From positions 284,653 to 348,652 of the forward strand of contig ML769399.1 of assembly GCA_009733575.1 (NCBI GenBank): a stretch of DNA of 64,000 nt, given 5' to 3'. Shown here piece by piece: positions 31,896 through 43,600 of this stretch. The stretch comes from Gymnopus androsaceus JB14. Taxonomy: Eukaryota; Basidiomycota; Agaricomycetes; Agaricales; Omphalotaceae. The notes under the pieces were generated by a model. It made no database searches and was not told the DNA's origin. It was given only the letters and a program-made list of their open reading frames with translations. Within the stretch, counting starts at the first letter, position 1; each line of letters starts with the position of its first letter. The position numbers were made by a program, and so were the translations under genes.

Positions 31896-32793
31896 GGGGG
31901 AAAAGATTTACGATGGGGAGAGCTGAGCCCACATATACAAATACGGTCCTCGGAGCTCACCTGCGGAGAGACAACCCTGTACCTAGTTCTATGAATCTGA
32001 AATCTCATCTAAATGCCATATGGGAATTGCCATGCCTGTCAGAAAACTTTCATCAGAAAATTTATCTGAATTGAAGGATACTATGTACCCGAAAATCTAA
32101 TGCTTGTGATACTAAGGATATAGCCGGAACGAAAGGACCAGTTGGCCAGAGAGAAGCACTTTCACAGAAGATTTGAAGTCTCTAATGCAAAGGAATAGTG
32201 TCATTCGATTGACGATAGTTGGCCTGCGCAAAAAAGTCATTAGTGTCCGGAGCATCATTTGAAATTTTGATCTAATCATACCGGCGCTTATGTCCATCGG
32301 ACTCGTTAATCTACCAGATCTTCACGGCACATGGGATTGATTCATTTGTTTTGTTGTTGTTCAAGGTACTTCCTCAAGATAAAAATCTTACTGTAACAGC
32401 TTGAAAGGTATATTATTCCCGATTCGCCGAATGTCCCTTCTCAAGCCGCCGTACGTTGGTCCGTGTCAAGTTTTTGCGAGCATTATGCTTGTCAGTGAAT
32501 TCAAAGCTCCAAGGTGTTTTTAATTTTCCTTTCAACCCGTCGAATCTATCAAATCGCCCGTTCGCGTATGTATTCCGACAGTGTGACGACACATCAAGTA
32601 ACCGTACATTCTGATTCAGATTCAAGGGTCGGAAGTCTCCAAATTTGCGCGAAGCGACCGGGCTCGTTCTGTCTACCGCTTCTATACTTGGTCGTGGTCA
32701 TGGGTATCAAAAGACAGTATAGTATATATTATCCGAAAGGCCATCAGCAGGCTTCTTTGGTCGTTCTTTCCTCAAACCTCTTCATACCTTAGA
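31896..32793. other. Intergenic between divergent genes
   Basis: About 0.9 kb separates the P450 and DUF6534 starts. It probably holds two promoters. I looked for an upstream P450 exon coding a hydrophobic anchor on the minus strand and found none. Confidence 0.5.
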
Positions 32794-34854
32794 ATGCCCG
32801 CTACACTTCAACCTCTCGGAGAGCATCAGCCTCTCGATAATACCATGGGTGCTATGCTCCTTGGCATCTTAGCAAGTGCTATTCTCTACGGTGTCTCCCT
32901 TGTCCAAGCATTTTTCTATTTCACTAGTATGTATCTTTACCTCTTTCGGTGAATATATGCTCAATGGATACGTCTCAGGATATCGCAACGATGCATGGTA
33001 TTTGAAAAGTCTGGTAAGTGTGTTAAGAGTTTTTCATCCAGTGCAACGCTAACGACCTTTGAACGCGTCAGGTCGCGGCAACAGTATTTTTGGACACTCT
33101 GCATCTTGCCTTTATTACTCATACCAGCAAGTTTCTCCGAAACTATACCTCAACTTCATTTGATCTTGAATTTTCTTAATCCAGTTTACTTCTATCTCAT
33201 AACGCGATATTAGTTCGTTTTCCTTCAATCTCGTCGATCAAGTATTCTGATTGATCCTTGATCAGCGATAATGCTCAGCTGAACTTGATGGTTTGGTATG
33301 TAGCGCTTCTCTACCAACGCAAACTACAACTAAATCGATATCTCGTCCTAGGTCTGTTTTGGTAAGTCAATATCTACTACTAGACTAGCTCGTATCAATG
33401 TGGTCTCGTTCTCATTCTTAAAGGCCGAAGCTGTGCCTACTGTGAGTTCCAAATGATGATCCTCTGCCTTTCCTTTAAATAACTTTTGTTGACAGGGCGT
33501 TACTGGAGCTCTCGTGCAAACGTGAGCAATTTTCATCGGAGCCCGACATATTACTCAAATGGATTTTTTTAGTTTCTATACCATACGAGTTTGGCGACGT
33601 AAGGAAAAGAGGTCAACGCCAGTCTTCTTTGCTAATGCTTCCTCGTAGTTAGTAAAGGAAACAACTTCCTTGCTGTCTTGATTATGTTGATAGTGCTGGC
33701 TCAAACGGGTATGTCCTCATATGCTTATATTTATTGGGAACACGGGACTGAGCTTTGGATACTATAGGATGTGGTACCGGTGCGTAACGAGGTCTATGCT
33801 CAAATTGATAACTGCCTGACTGGTGGACGAAATTGTATAGCTTGGGTCATTGTTTCGTGAGTTGGAACTTCATGGTCGAAGTATGCTGGATGATTAACCT
33901 TGTTTGTAGATTACAACTCTCTACCTTCCAACAGCTCCTGGGTATTTCTGCAAGTCAAAAACAAATCTTTACGACTTTATTCTGAAGTTTCTTTCCAGAG
34001 CCTGACGATGTCTATCAATGCATTATCTACTGCAGCAGGTGTGTATTGTTTTCGCAAAGATGAAACGGTTGCCCATTCCATCTCCAGATGTTATTATTGC
34101 GGCTAGCTTGTGTTTCTTACTCCAGAGATCTCGAACCGGCTTCAAGCAGTAAGTGACCGACGTTGTTCCCTCCATAAATTAGTCTCACGATTGACGTCTC
34201 TATTTTCTATCTTATAGCTCCGATACTATGATAAATAGACTTATCCTCTTCGGTGTAAACTCAGGATTGTAAGTACCAATGCCTCCAGACGGTAAAAAGT
34301 GGTTCTGACCGGCTTGAATTTTCTTAGGGCAACCAGGTAAGGGCTGCTGGTGTGATTTTGACACGATCGCTCAAGCTTCCACCTACCCTCAATTCTCTCA
34401 TCAGTCTCTGTGCCGTCGCGTCCTTGATATCTGTATGTTTCTCATAATACTTTTCTCATCTCATCCTTCCGCTGATATCGGTTGTCAGCTCATTGCATCG
34501 CCAGACACTTTATTATACGCTCCCTTCTATTTCTGCATCGGAAGACGTGAGTTTTTTTTTGTTAATGTGGCGCTGAAATGAAGTGGTAAATTGCTCACGT
34601 CCTCCATTTGTTCATCTATCATAGTGTATTCAAACTCTTTGCTAGCCACCCTGAATGCGAGGAAACATATTCGTAACGGTGTAGACGACACCGACCGCAT
34701 GATATCTCTTTCGCAGGTCACACGGGAGCAGAACAGTGCTACCAATTCAAAAACTCAATCCGGACGATCTCAGAATATAGCAATCAGAATCGACACCGAG
34801 CAAGAATACACCACTGACGATAAGGTGGGCGAGAACTCGGGAGTGACATTCTAG
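32794..34854 (+). CDS. Seven-helix membrane protein (DUF6534-type), 20 exons
   Basis: Twenty exons can be joined in one frame to give 321 residues. Among them are very small ones: 33352-33361 (10 nt), 33424-33441 (18), 33768-33779 (12), 33841-33856 (16) and 34328-34336 (9). Hydrophobic helices include LLGILASAILYGVSLVQAFFYF, VFLDTLHLAFITH, FLAVLIMLIVLAQ, SICAVASLIS and YAPFYFCIG. The order matches the basidiomycete-expanded DUF6534 family, with the typical SNSLLATLNARK near the C-terminus and a polar tail of about 60 residues. The function of the family is unknown, and a receptor-like role has only been guessed. Introns at 33127 and 33950 have GC donors (A/GCAAGT, TCT/GCAAGT). Confidence 0.85.
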
Positions 34855-35776
34855 CCCAGTGTAGGCTCAAATTTCCAAAATCATATCAGTGTATGTACGC
34901 TTTTCTTCTTTTGCTCAAGTACAGTTACCGAAACCCTCCCTCATGTGTAGACTCGAATACTGGAAACCGTCGATCATTTGGCTTGTTTACACGAACTCTT
35001 CGAGTTATAGTAATATCAGTTACCACGTAGTATTAATTGCACTCTTCAGGAACATCGCATATCTGCAAGCTGCTCGGTCCATTCTACCCTACTGAATTCC
35101 AGGTTTTCTTTCTATACACACTCTTTGCCTTGCTGCTTTATAAGATTGCTGTTGAATTTCTACTGTTTACTCTGAGGGCTCTTCCTATTCCAGTGAAGAT
35201 TTTAGCTTTCAGCACTCTGCTCTGGGCGGTACATATGCACATGCATGAAAAACCTTCCGTGAGAACTGTTGCGTCACGCGCTATTCGTGCATCGTTCGTT
35301 TCTCACCTCGAAAAGTATCTTTTCGAGGTAGGTTGCTTTATATATTTTAGCTATACGGCTCACCTGACTTTGTTTCTTGGGGACGTCGGACTAAGTACCG
35401 ACACTCAGAAGACCAAATCAGCCCAGAAAGATAGTACAACTAAATATTCAAGCGATAGGCGCAGTGGCAAACGATACGTCTGCGATAAGAAGCCGTTTGG
35501 TGAACGCCTCATCTTTGTAGGCAGAGTGCGTGGCCAGTGGCCATTCTCAGGCCTTCGTGCTTATCTTCACCAACGACGTCTTAGTGGAAATATGGAAGCA
35601 AGTGTTCTGGGATAGCGATTACAAGTTGAACCAATCATGTCGCGGAGTGTATCAGAAGGCGATTTGGCCATGCGCGATGGTTTATAATAGACACAATCAC
35701 TTCGACCATTTCTTGGACCCTAGCACGTCCAACAGCGCGTTCCGAAGATAACGATCTAGCTACAATCGTGATTCAG
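34855..35776. other. Segment without a supported gene
   Basis: A 192-codon open frame (35037-35615) has a hydrophobic start (FFLYTLFALLLYKIAVEFLLF) but no recognised motif and no clear splice partner. It may be chance or a remnant of a membrane-protein gene. Confidence 0.4.
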
Positions 35777-38447
35777 ATGGCTCTTATCCATGCAATCCGC
35801 GCACAATTCAGACCTTACGCCATCGCTAATCAACCTCCCATCTACACGGAGAAGGATGATGTTGTCTTCCATGTTGAGAACAGCTCGGCTGTCAGAGAGG
35901 CGACAGGTGTAGCCAAGATCGAGGCTTTGCAAAAGGTGTGGGGTAAACATGGCAAATACATACTTTGGGCAGGGCGAGTACATTAAAATTTCGTTTCTGC
36001 AATTTGCACTAACGATGTAGATGTAGATTGGCAATGATGATGATTATCTTGTAAGTGACGTGCTCTCGACATGCAGGTTTAGCGATGTTCAAGATTTCTT
36101 CCTTCCACTGCCCTTTATCACAGCGAGCTTGACAACTCTACGGTTTACAATTACCAGACTGTTGCCGCTTCGTCCTTCAGTCAGCTCAGTCTCTTGGCGG
36201 CGATAAGTACGACTGTCACAATTGTATCCGCGGTGATCAAGGTACGTTCAGCTTGTACTTCCTGCTATATTTTCTCTATCTAATTGATTGTTTTTCTACC
36301 GCTCTCATTCCCGCCGTCACCTCTGTGATTACAACTAAAAGCCGCCAATAGCGAAAATTTCTGACGTGATTGGTCGAGGTAGGACCTCTATGTAGAGCCA
36401 AAAGTCGAGACTGATTGTTCTGCAAATTTACTTGTTACAACCGAACAGGCGAAACCTACATCATTACCATCTCTTTCTATATCCTCAGTTACATCCTCTG
36501 CGCTTCCTCTGCCACGATCGGTGTCTATGCCGGTGGATCAGTGTTTTATGCAGTCGGACAGTCGGGGACGCAGGTGAGTTTAATTTGACTGGTTGTCGGC
36601 CTCTGTCCGATCAACTCATTATTTTTGGCGACAATAGATTCTCGACCAGATTATCATTTCCGATATATCCAATGCGCGATGGAGAGGGTTCGCTATTGGC
36701 ATCTCGTACTTTCCCTTCTTGATTACGCCTTGGGTATCAGCCTTCATCTCGGATTCAGTTATCAATGGCATTGGTGAGTTCTACTGAAGAGATACTAACT
36801 GTCGCTCTAACTCTCGTACTTTTAGGCTGGCGCTGGGGCATTGGCATGTTTGCTATTCTAATGCCCTTCTGTGCCTCCTTCATCATCATTACGCTTATTT
36901 ACTATCAGCGTAAGGCCAAGAGATTCAATGTTATCTCCCTGCCCAAGATTACCATCTATGATTTTTGCTCGATGATTGATCTAGGTGGCATTCTTTTGCT
37001 CTCTGGGGGATTTGCTATGCTGTTGTTGCCTATCTGTTTGGCGGCGACGACACCTAGTAAGTGGAAGAATGGAGGGATGGACGCGATTATGGCAGTTGGG
37101 GCCGTATTGCTGGTAAGTTGGAAACATTCGGAGGAAATTAACTGACTGGGCACTTACAGGCAGCATTGGCTCCATACGAAAAATACGTAGCTAAGAATCC
37201 TGTAGTGCCCATAAGATACTTTGGGAACATGACAATTTTAGGATCTTGTCTCTTAGCGTCATTTGACAGCGTACGTTTTCCTTTCCTCGCTTTCGATTCC
37301 GGACACATACTGATGAGGATTTAGCTTGGATTTTCTGCTACACATACCTAGTATGTCATTCTTCGCGTTCCATTCTCCTTCGCCTTTTATAGGACCTCAT
37401 TCTGTTCTTCAGCCTCTATGCTTGGTCCATAGTCGCCCACAACTACTCTTATCGCGATGCCACTTTCCTTGTCTACGTCAACGGTGTCGTTCAATGTCTC
37501 GTAGGAATCTTCGCTGGTTGGATCATGTATCGCACAAGGAGGTACAAGTACCTCGTTTGTGTCGGGGTAGTAATAAGGATTATTGGCTACGGGGTGCGTT
37601 TGAGTCGTAAGCTACATGAGTGATACTGATTATGCGTGGGCTGTAGATCATGATGAGGCTAAGAGGACAGTATAACACAAACGCAGAGTTGTTTATCGTT
37701 CAAGTAGGCTGTGCCTTATTTCGTTACCCCGGAACTTACAGAAACTTTTCTGCTGATAGTGCATCCAAGGCATCGGTAGTGGTATAATCCAGACTATTGT
37801 GGTAGTTTCCGCGCAAATTTCCGTTAGCCACAAGGGTACGTACTGGTGAATGAACTGAACTGGAGTGATCACTGTTGATATTCTCCCTATGATAGAACTA
37901 GCCCAAATTTCTTCACTGGTATTGCTAACATCATTTTTGGGATCCGCTGTGGGAGAAGCAATTGCTGGTGGTAATCCCGTTTCTTATTTCTCTCTTCCCG
38001 GCTCACTCCCTTCTTTGCAGGCATATACACAAACATCCTCCGCTCCCGCCTCGCCGCACATCTCCCTTCCGGTACCTCCTCCGCTACGATTGACTCGTTA
38101 TACAACTCTATCACTGGAACACTCCCTGTATGGGGATCCTCGGAGCGTGTAGCAGTCAACGCTGCGTATAGCGATGTGATACGGTATATCACAATCGTTT
38201 CACTCGTAGGGAGCATGCCGTTGATGTTCTTTGCGCTACTGTTGCCCAACTTGAAATTGACGTGCGTTGTTCTTTTTTTGACCGTTTGAGTTTTAATCTG
38301 AACCGAGAAATGGTCCATAGTGATACGCAGAACGTCGTTGATGATACAGATGTTGCTGGGAGACATGTCAGCGCTGAGGCTGACCTCGATGCTGATGGGC
38401 TGGACGGAGAAAAAGTTTCGGTCGGTGGTGGGAGTAAGCAGTCGTAG
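35777..38447 (+). CDS. MFS transporter, siderophore-iron (SIT/ARN) type
   Basis: Exons: 35777-35973, 36027-36050, 36124-36241, 36342-36378, 36449-36573, 36638-36773, 36826-37112, 37160-37270, 37325-37350, 37413-37593, 37647-37703, 37760-37835, 37896-37970, 38021-38261 and 38321-38447 (605 residues). The first helix leads into ELDNSTVYNYQ, and PPIAKISDVIGRGE is the MFS loop 2-3 signature. Later parts (QIIISDISNARWRGF, GWRWGIGMFAI, VQCIQGIGSGIIQT, HKELAQISSLVLL, GEAIAGGIYTNILR) match fungal Sit1/MirB-like siderophore transporters with about 14 helices. It would import ferric siderophores at the plasma or vesicle membrane. The first intron appears to use a GC donor (GG/GCGAGT). No siderophore synthesis gene lies nearby. 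Confidence 0.88.
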
Positions 38448-38886
38448 AAAGGATCACATGGGCGGAAAGTTTACACTCTATATCCTACACTTTGTTCTGT
38501 GTGTCTGGGGGGAGCTCAGGAGAACGGCAGCGGAACTGAAGTATCGTTCCGAGTCGTTGGTCATGTAGTCTTCTCATGAAGATCCCGCGTTCGATCCGTA
38601 GTTCATATCAATATCCGATGTGGTGAACAAGCGCTGGGAATGTGGCGCCACTATATCTTCTCAACATTAGAACAGACGATGAACGAAACACATACTACGA
38701 AACACGCAATTGCCCGAGCCATATGGAATGTTTAGGAGGTCCTACGCAAAATCAACGTCATTCCTCTCCACTCTCCCCTTGCTCCAAGCTTAGAATCCTA
38801 TATAAACCCTTCAACCTTACAATGATTCATTACACTCGAACCAAACCAACTACTAAACGCTACCAAACACTTTCAATCCAAACACA
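38448..38886. other. Intergenic
   Basis: No gene seen. TATAAA at about 38811 lies about 75 bp before the next start codon. Confidence 0.5.
38811..38816 (+). promoter_or_regulatory. Possible TATA box of the small stress-type gene
   Basis: TATAAA in the sequence CCTATATAAACCC, about 75 bp upstream of the ATG at 38887. This spacing is consistent with a strong inducible promoter. Confidence 0.5.
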
Positions 38887-39242
38887 ATGTCTTCTGTCGA
38901 CGACTTCAACACTGGTGCAGGCAACGACTTGAATGTCAATGCCTACCAGCAGCAGCAGGGTTCTAATGCTCAGCAACAAAGCGAGGACTATGGTGATAAG
39001 GGTAAATTCTATGGACTAATTTCCCGCTCTAATGGCGCTAATGATCCCCCGACACAGGCCTCGACATGCTAGAAAAAAAAGAAGGCATGAACCTGAGTCG
39101 CTCTACGAACGAAAAGATCACAGATACAGCCAGAGAGGGATTCGAGAAGGTTACTGGGTTAGTCGTGTCTCTTGCTTCGATGTTTAGGCTTTCACTGAAC
39201 CCTGTCTAAAGGAAAGAAGTCCCATCGAAGTGGTCCAATTGA
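38887..39242 (+). CDS. Small hydrophilic protein, possibly stress-induced
   Basis: Exons 38887-39001, 39058-39157 and 39212-39242 give 81 residues. The protein is very polar with a Q-rich N-terminal half (NAYQQQQGSNAQQQS). The conserved-looking core is EKKEGMNLSRSTNEKITDTAREGFEKVTG and the end is KEVPSKWSN. From memory it resembles a small agaricomycete family, often annotated as hypothetical, that is abundant in transcript data. The composition is like hydrophilin or CsbD-type stress proteins, but I cannot confirm that. A TATA-like box lies close upstream. The third exon encodes only ten residues plus the stop. Confidence 0.7.
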
Positions 39243-40694
39243 ACACTTGGATTCATTACATCCACATCTGTCCTCACCCAATATTAATTTAAGCAAAGTA
39301 AAGTAATATTAATGTACGAACAACTGTCTTGTAAATCCAATTATCAATTTTCCTGAATTCTGGCACTGTGCTTGCTTGTATGTGGCGTGCCCGTGAGGGA
39401 ATCGAGAGCGCTCGAGGAAACAGACGTTCTTCTCTCCCATCATCTCTATTCACAGCTGCGCTCTTACAAGTCATTTCCCCCTTGTTGCTCTCATCAACCT
39501 TTGCAAAATTGAAGTGGAGATCGAGTGAGCAAATACCTTCTTCTTTTGTTCTTGTTCAAGTTAACTTACGACTACTCTAAATGTCTCTACTCGAGTAGCT
39601 CCTTGATAATGAAGACCTCTTTCACAGCAAAGGAAAAACGTATAAGCTGAACTATGATTGTTACAAGCACCAAGTGTTCTACATCGGCACTGTATAAAAC
39701 CCGATGGATTTCGCGTCCTTTTCCAGTCGAGACAGGTTTTTGCTTAGCTCCAACTTATCTTCGGCCTCTGGCAGACTGGTAAATCAATCAATCTGTAACT
39801 ACTCCTGCCTGTGCTCGATAATCTCTAGACATTTACGCTCGAGAATCAAGATGTTTGCCAGGTCACAGAGTCGCGGTGAATTATCTATGGACATTGCTGG
39901 ACAGACAAACATGATGAGCTGTAGACTCAAACTCGCCAGAGCACTCGCTCGGTTTCAAATTTGAAATCCACGCATCTCAGGCATCCCGCTATCATTACAG
40001 GCCATTCCTTGCTCACCACTTCTCAAGAACAACGTCCATCCATCACATTTAACGTTTTTGTTACACCGCCCGCCTTCCCTTGCGTTCACGTCTGCCCCGC
40101 ACCCGCACCAGTGCCTGTCTTCCCTCAGCAATGTCCCAGTTTATTATGCATGTCCACCCTCTCCCGCTTGTGTTTGCTATCAGTATACGACGCCATATCG
40201 CGGCAGTTATAATCAGCAACCGCAGCTCCCGACTGGTCCTGCACTCTCAAGTCATCAGCGTGCCCTCCCTCCGACTATTATGTGCATACCCCTACTGACA
40301 GTACAATGATATCGAGAAAGACCAGAGAAAGCCAAACAATATCTGACTGGATGGTGGTATATATATATATATATATAGAGGCCAGGTTGTCGCTTGATCC
40401 CCCCCCTTCGTTCGCTCATGTCTGTCTCCTTGCCATTTCTTTTCCGCTTTTTCACATTCACTGTATCTACTTTCATGTATACTACCATTGTCAATGTACG
40501 AGAAAAACCAGAATTTTATACGGACGTATTGATATACCAAAATTCCAAAACTACAGGCCCCTACCATTGAAAAGACAAGGTATACGCACGGCCTGTGTAG
40601 GATACGGCAGCTAATTTCACAGGGTCATAGGAAAGAACAGAATCGACTCTCGAGCTCGTCGATGGTCATCATTATCTCTATCAAAAACCAATCT
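39243..40694. other. Gene-poor stretch with microsatellite
   Basis: No gene supported. It contains a (TA)n run at about 40358-40377 next to a short C run, and several frames without motifs. It probably includes the 3' UTRs of both flanking convergent genes. Confidence 0.5.
40358..40377. repeat. (TA)n microsatellite
   Basis: About ten TA units in a row within the gene-poor stretch. Confidence 0.8.
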
Positions 40695-43600
40695 TCAGCG
40701 CAGCAATGCACCTCTCGTCTTCTTCAACGAGTCTGCAAGTCCCAAGAAAGTCTCTGCGAGACGCACAGTGTCCAAAACCTCCGCATAAGACGATTCGATG
40801 TAGGCGGTGGCGGGCAGGAGAGGGTCCCTCGGTGCGCGATTTTGTACTTCTAACGCGATTTGAGCCATTCGCTTCAAGGTTGAATTGTGAGGCCCGAATG
40901 CAACTGTATGAAATGAAAGCGCTTTTCTTCAAGAGCCAGCCAGGTTAAACGTTGGAGCAAATTACTGGAAGTGAATACGTACCCTAGAACGACAGCCTCT
41001 CGACAAAGGCCCTGGACTGTACTATCAGCTACTGCACACTCTCCGTCTGATAAGAAGATGATGACAGGGCTCCTAAACATACAGGCAATGAGAAACTACG
41101 ATGCAGAACAGCAGTAGTATCACCTTTCAGTGCTCCAGTGTTGAGTCATGACTGCACGAGCTGTATTGAGAGCAGAAGTGTAGTCTGTACCGCCGCCCGC
41201 TTTGAAGGGTATAATCGCATTGAGGAGTTCGTCTGGATTGCGACTAAAATCATTAGTGATGCATGTGTTGACATTGTGGTCAAACAGGATAACACTGTAA
41301 GCATCTCGGCGAGCGCCTTGTTGGCCAGAGGCACTCAAAGCAGCATTTCGAGACGTCCAAAACCCATACAAGGCCGAATAAGCTGCGCCAAGGCGATTGT
41401 TGCAGTTGCGAGTAATCAAAGCTGTAGTAGGAGTGTTGGCCAGTGGACGATGATCACTCCCATCCATGGAGCCGGACCTGTCGATGATAAAGATTCTACA
41501 TATTGGCAAAGGGTCAAGAGTTGCATTCAAGGAAATATTTCATGGACGTACACATGATACGCTTGTTGCAGCTGTACCGGGTTCTTGCAACTGAAATGAT
41601 GGCCGTCATTGGAGATGTATCCCATACCAGCGTTATTAAAGGCAGCCGGAGGATGAAACAATGGAAGGATACAGTACGATGGCTGAGCGGGGCCGGTGGT
41701 AGTAGCAGCATGTTCCGGGCCTAAGATTGTTTGTGTTCATTCGTCGCAGGAGTGGAATGGGTTCATCTTACCTGAGCACATCGCGTCGCTAAACATGTTC
41801 CATCGAGATGAGTAGAGTAATATTTTTGAAGGTTATGACACGTACCACTTCGCAAAGTTGGCTCGATCCTCTTGTGAGTATGGGTCTGAAAATCTGGTAA
41901 ATATGAATCCATTTTCCGCGCGAAGTAGATTACCTTTGAAGCCTGGAATTTGGTCAGTAAGGGAAGGAAGGAGATTGCTTTCCATGCTCACCCATTCGAC
42001 CCCAATGAAGATTGTGCGTGACCCAATCCTTTGGTTGATCCCGATTGGGGAGCATTGGGTGAGTAACGTGCTGAACGCCTTCAGTAGGCTGACAAGGTTG
42101 TCCAGGCGAAGCACGACAATAACCAACATGGACGTGGCGACCCATATCGGTGCAAACGATATTGCATAACATCGGTGCGCCGTCATCCCCAGTCCCAAAT
42201 TTTCTACCGGTAAGCTCGACTGCATCATCCGGGTCATCCAAAGCCCAGGACGTCTTGGACATAGAGCCATGACTGGTCTCGTGTAGCTGTTGAGGATGTC
42301 CTGAAGCAACTCATACTTAGTAAAATATACACAAGTTCAGATTCCAAAACTCACCCCGAGGTAAGGTGCAGTAGTAGCCACAATCCTCACACCTACACCA
42401 TTGTATAAGCAATCGTCGAACAGAAAGATAACTCTGCATAACCTACCTCGCCTCACAGTAGTGAAACGCATTTCTTGCAGATGAATGAGTATGAGCACCC
42501 TGGTGTTCGAGATTACCAGCGGGGATGGGTATAACACATTGTAGACGTTTCGCCGCTATTCCGAGTATGTCAGCAAAGTTTCCGTAAAGACTATGAGCAA
42601 TGTTTAACCTTGCGAATACTGATACCATAGCCAGTGTCAGTCATAGTAGAACACAGATATACATTCAACAAACCTTTGTATATTGAAAAGTTTCATGTCG
42701 GCCAGTGAACGTGGCTTCTATGGACTGAGGCTGCGTTTCGATATCGCATATTCCCGGAGCTGCACAAAGAGCCGCGCATAGATGCTGCTCACTATAAGCA
42801 ATGGTCAGTATGGCGGTGATTATTCTTGTAGGTGTTATCGTGTACCCGCAGAGATGAACAGCATCCATATCCAGACCATGTAGATGCTTGCCGCAGCACA
42901 AGCGAGCACAGAGTTGACAAAGTAATGGACAAAATCGGTTATCACAAGCATGTTCTGAATGTTCGAGATCGCTGCGATAAGGAAAGTGAAAAAATCATTG
43001 TTAAGCATCATAATCATAACAATAATAAAAGCAAGTCAGCTACCTTGGATGGTGGCAAGTACCAGGACAAGAGTAAGTTGTCCCATCCTCTAGGTTTACA
43101 TGTGCAAGATCGCACGGCTTTGTTTCCATGAGCAGGTAGCGCAAAACAACTAATGTTTAATAACCAACCTCGCCGCAAGCGTGTGTACGCGAAGCGCAGA
43201 AATGACCCTCGTCTGCATGATCAGTAACCTATAGATAAACAATGTAAGCACTCGATAGTTATTATCTATTAATCAAACTACCTTAATGCATTCTTCAAGG
43301 CATCCTTTCTTGTCGTGAAGATCGCATTTCTCTCCGCAGAGATGGGTGTCGACCGTACAGCTGCAAACATTCAGCATATTTTTGACAGAATTAAGAGTGG
43401 GCTCACATGTGTTTGCCAGTATGACCCGCACTGCGAACTGGTTAGCCCACCAGATATCATTCTTGAGGGAAAATACATACGCAAATCCACATGGCACCTT
43501 CTCGTCTTCCTCTTCTTCATGACCATCAACAAATTCGCATGATTGAGTACACTTGTGATTTGTGTTGCAGTGATGAGGGTCTTTTGAATCGTGGCGACGA

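Noticed and set aside
35037..35615. 192-codon frame with hydrophobic start
   Set aside because: No motif, no clear splice partners, and the transporter start at 35777 explains the downstream coding. Kept only as a note on the gene-poor segment.
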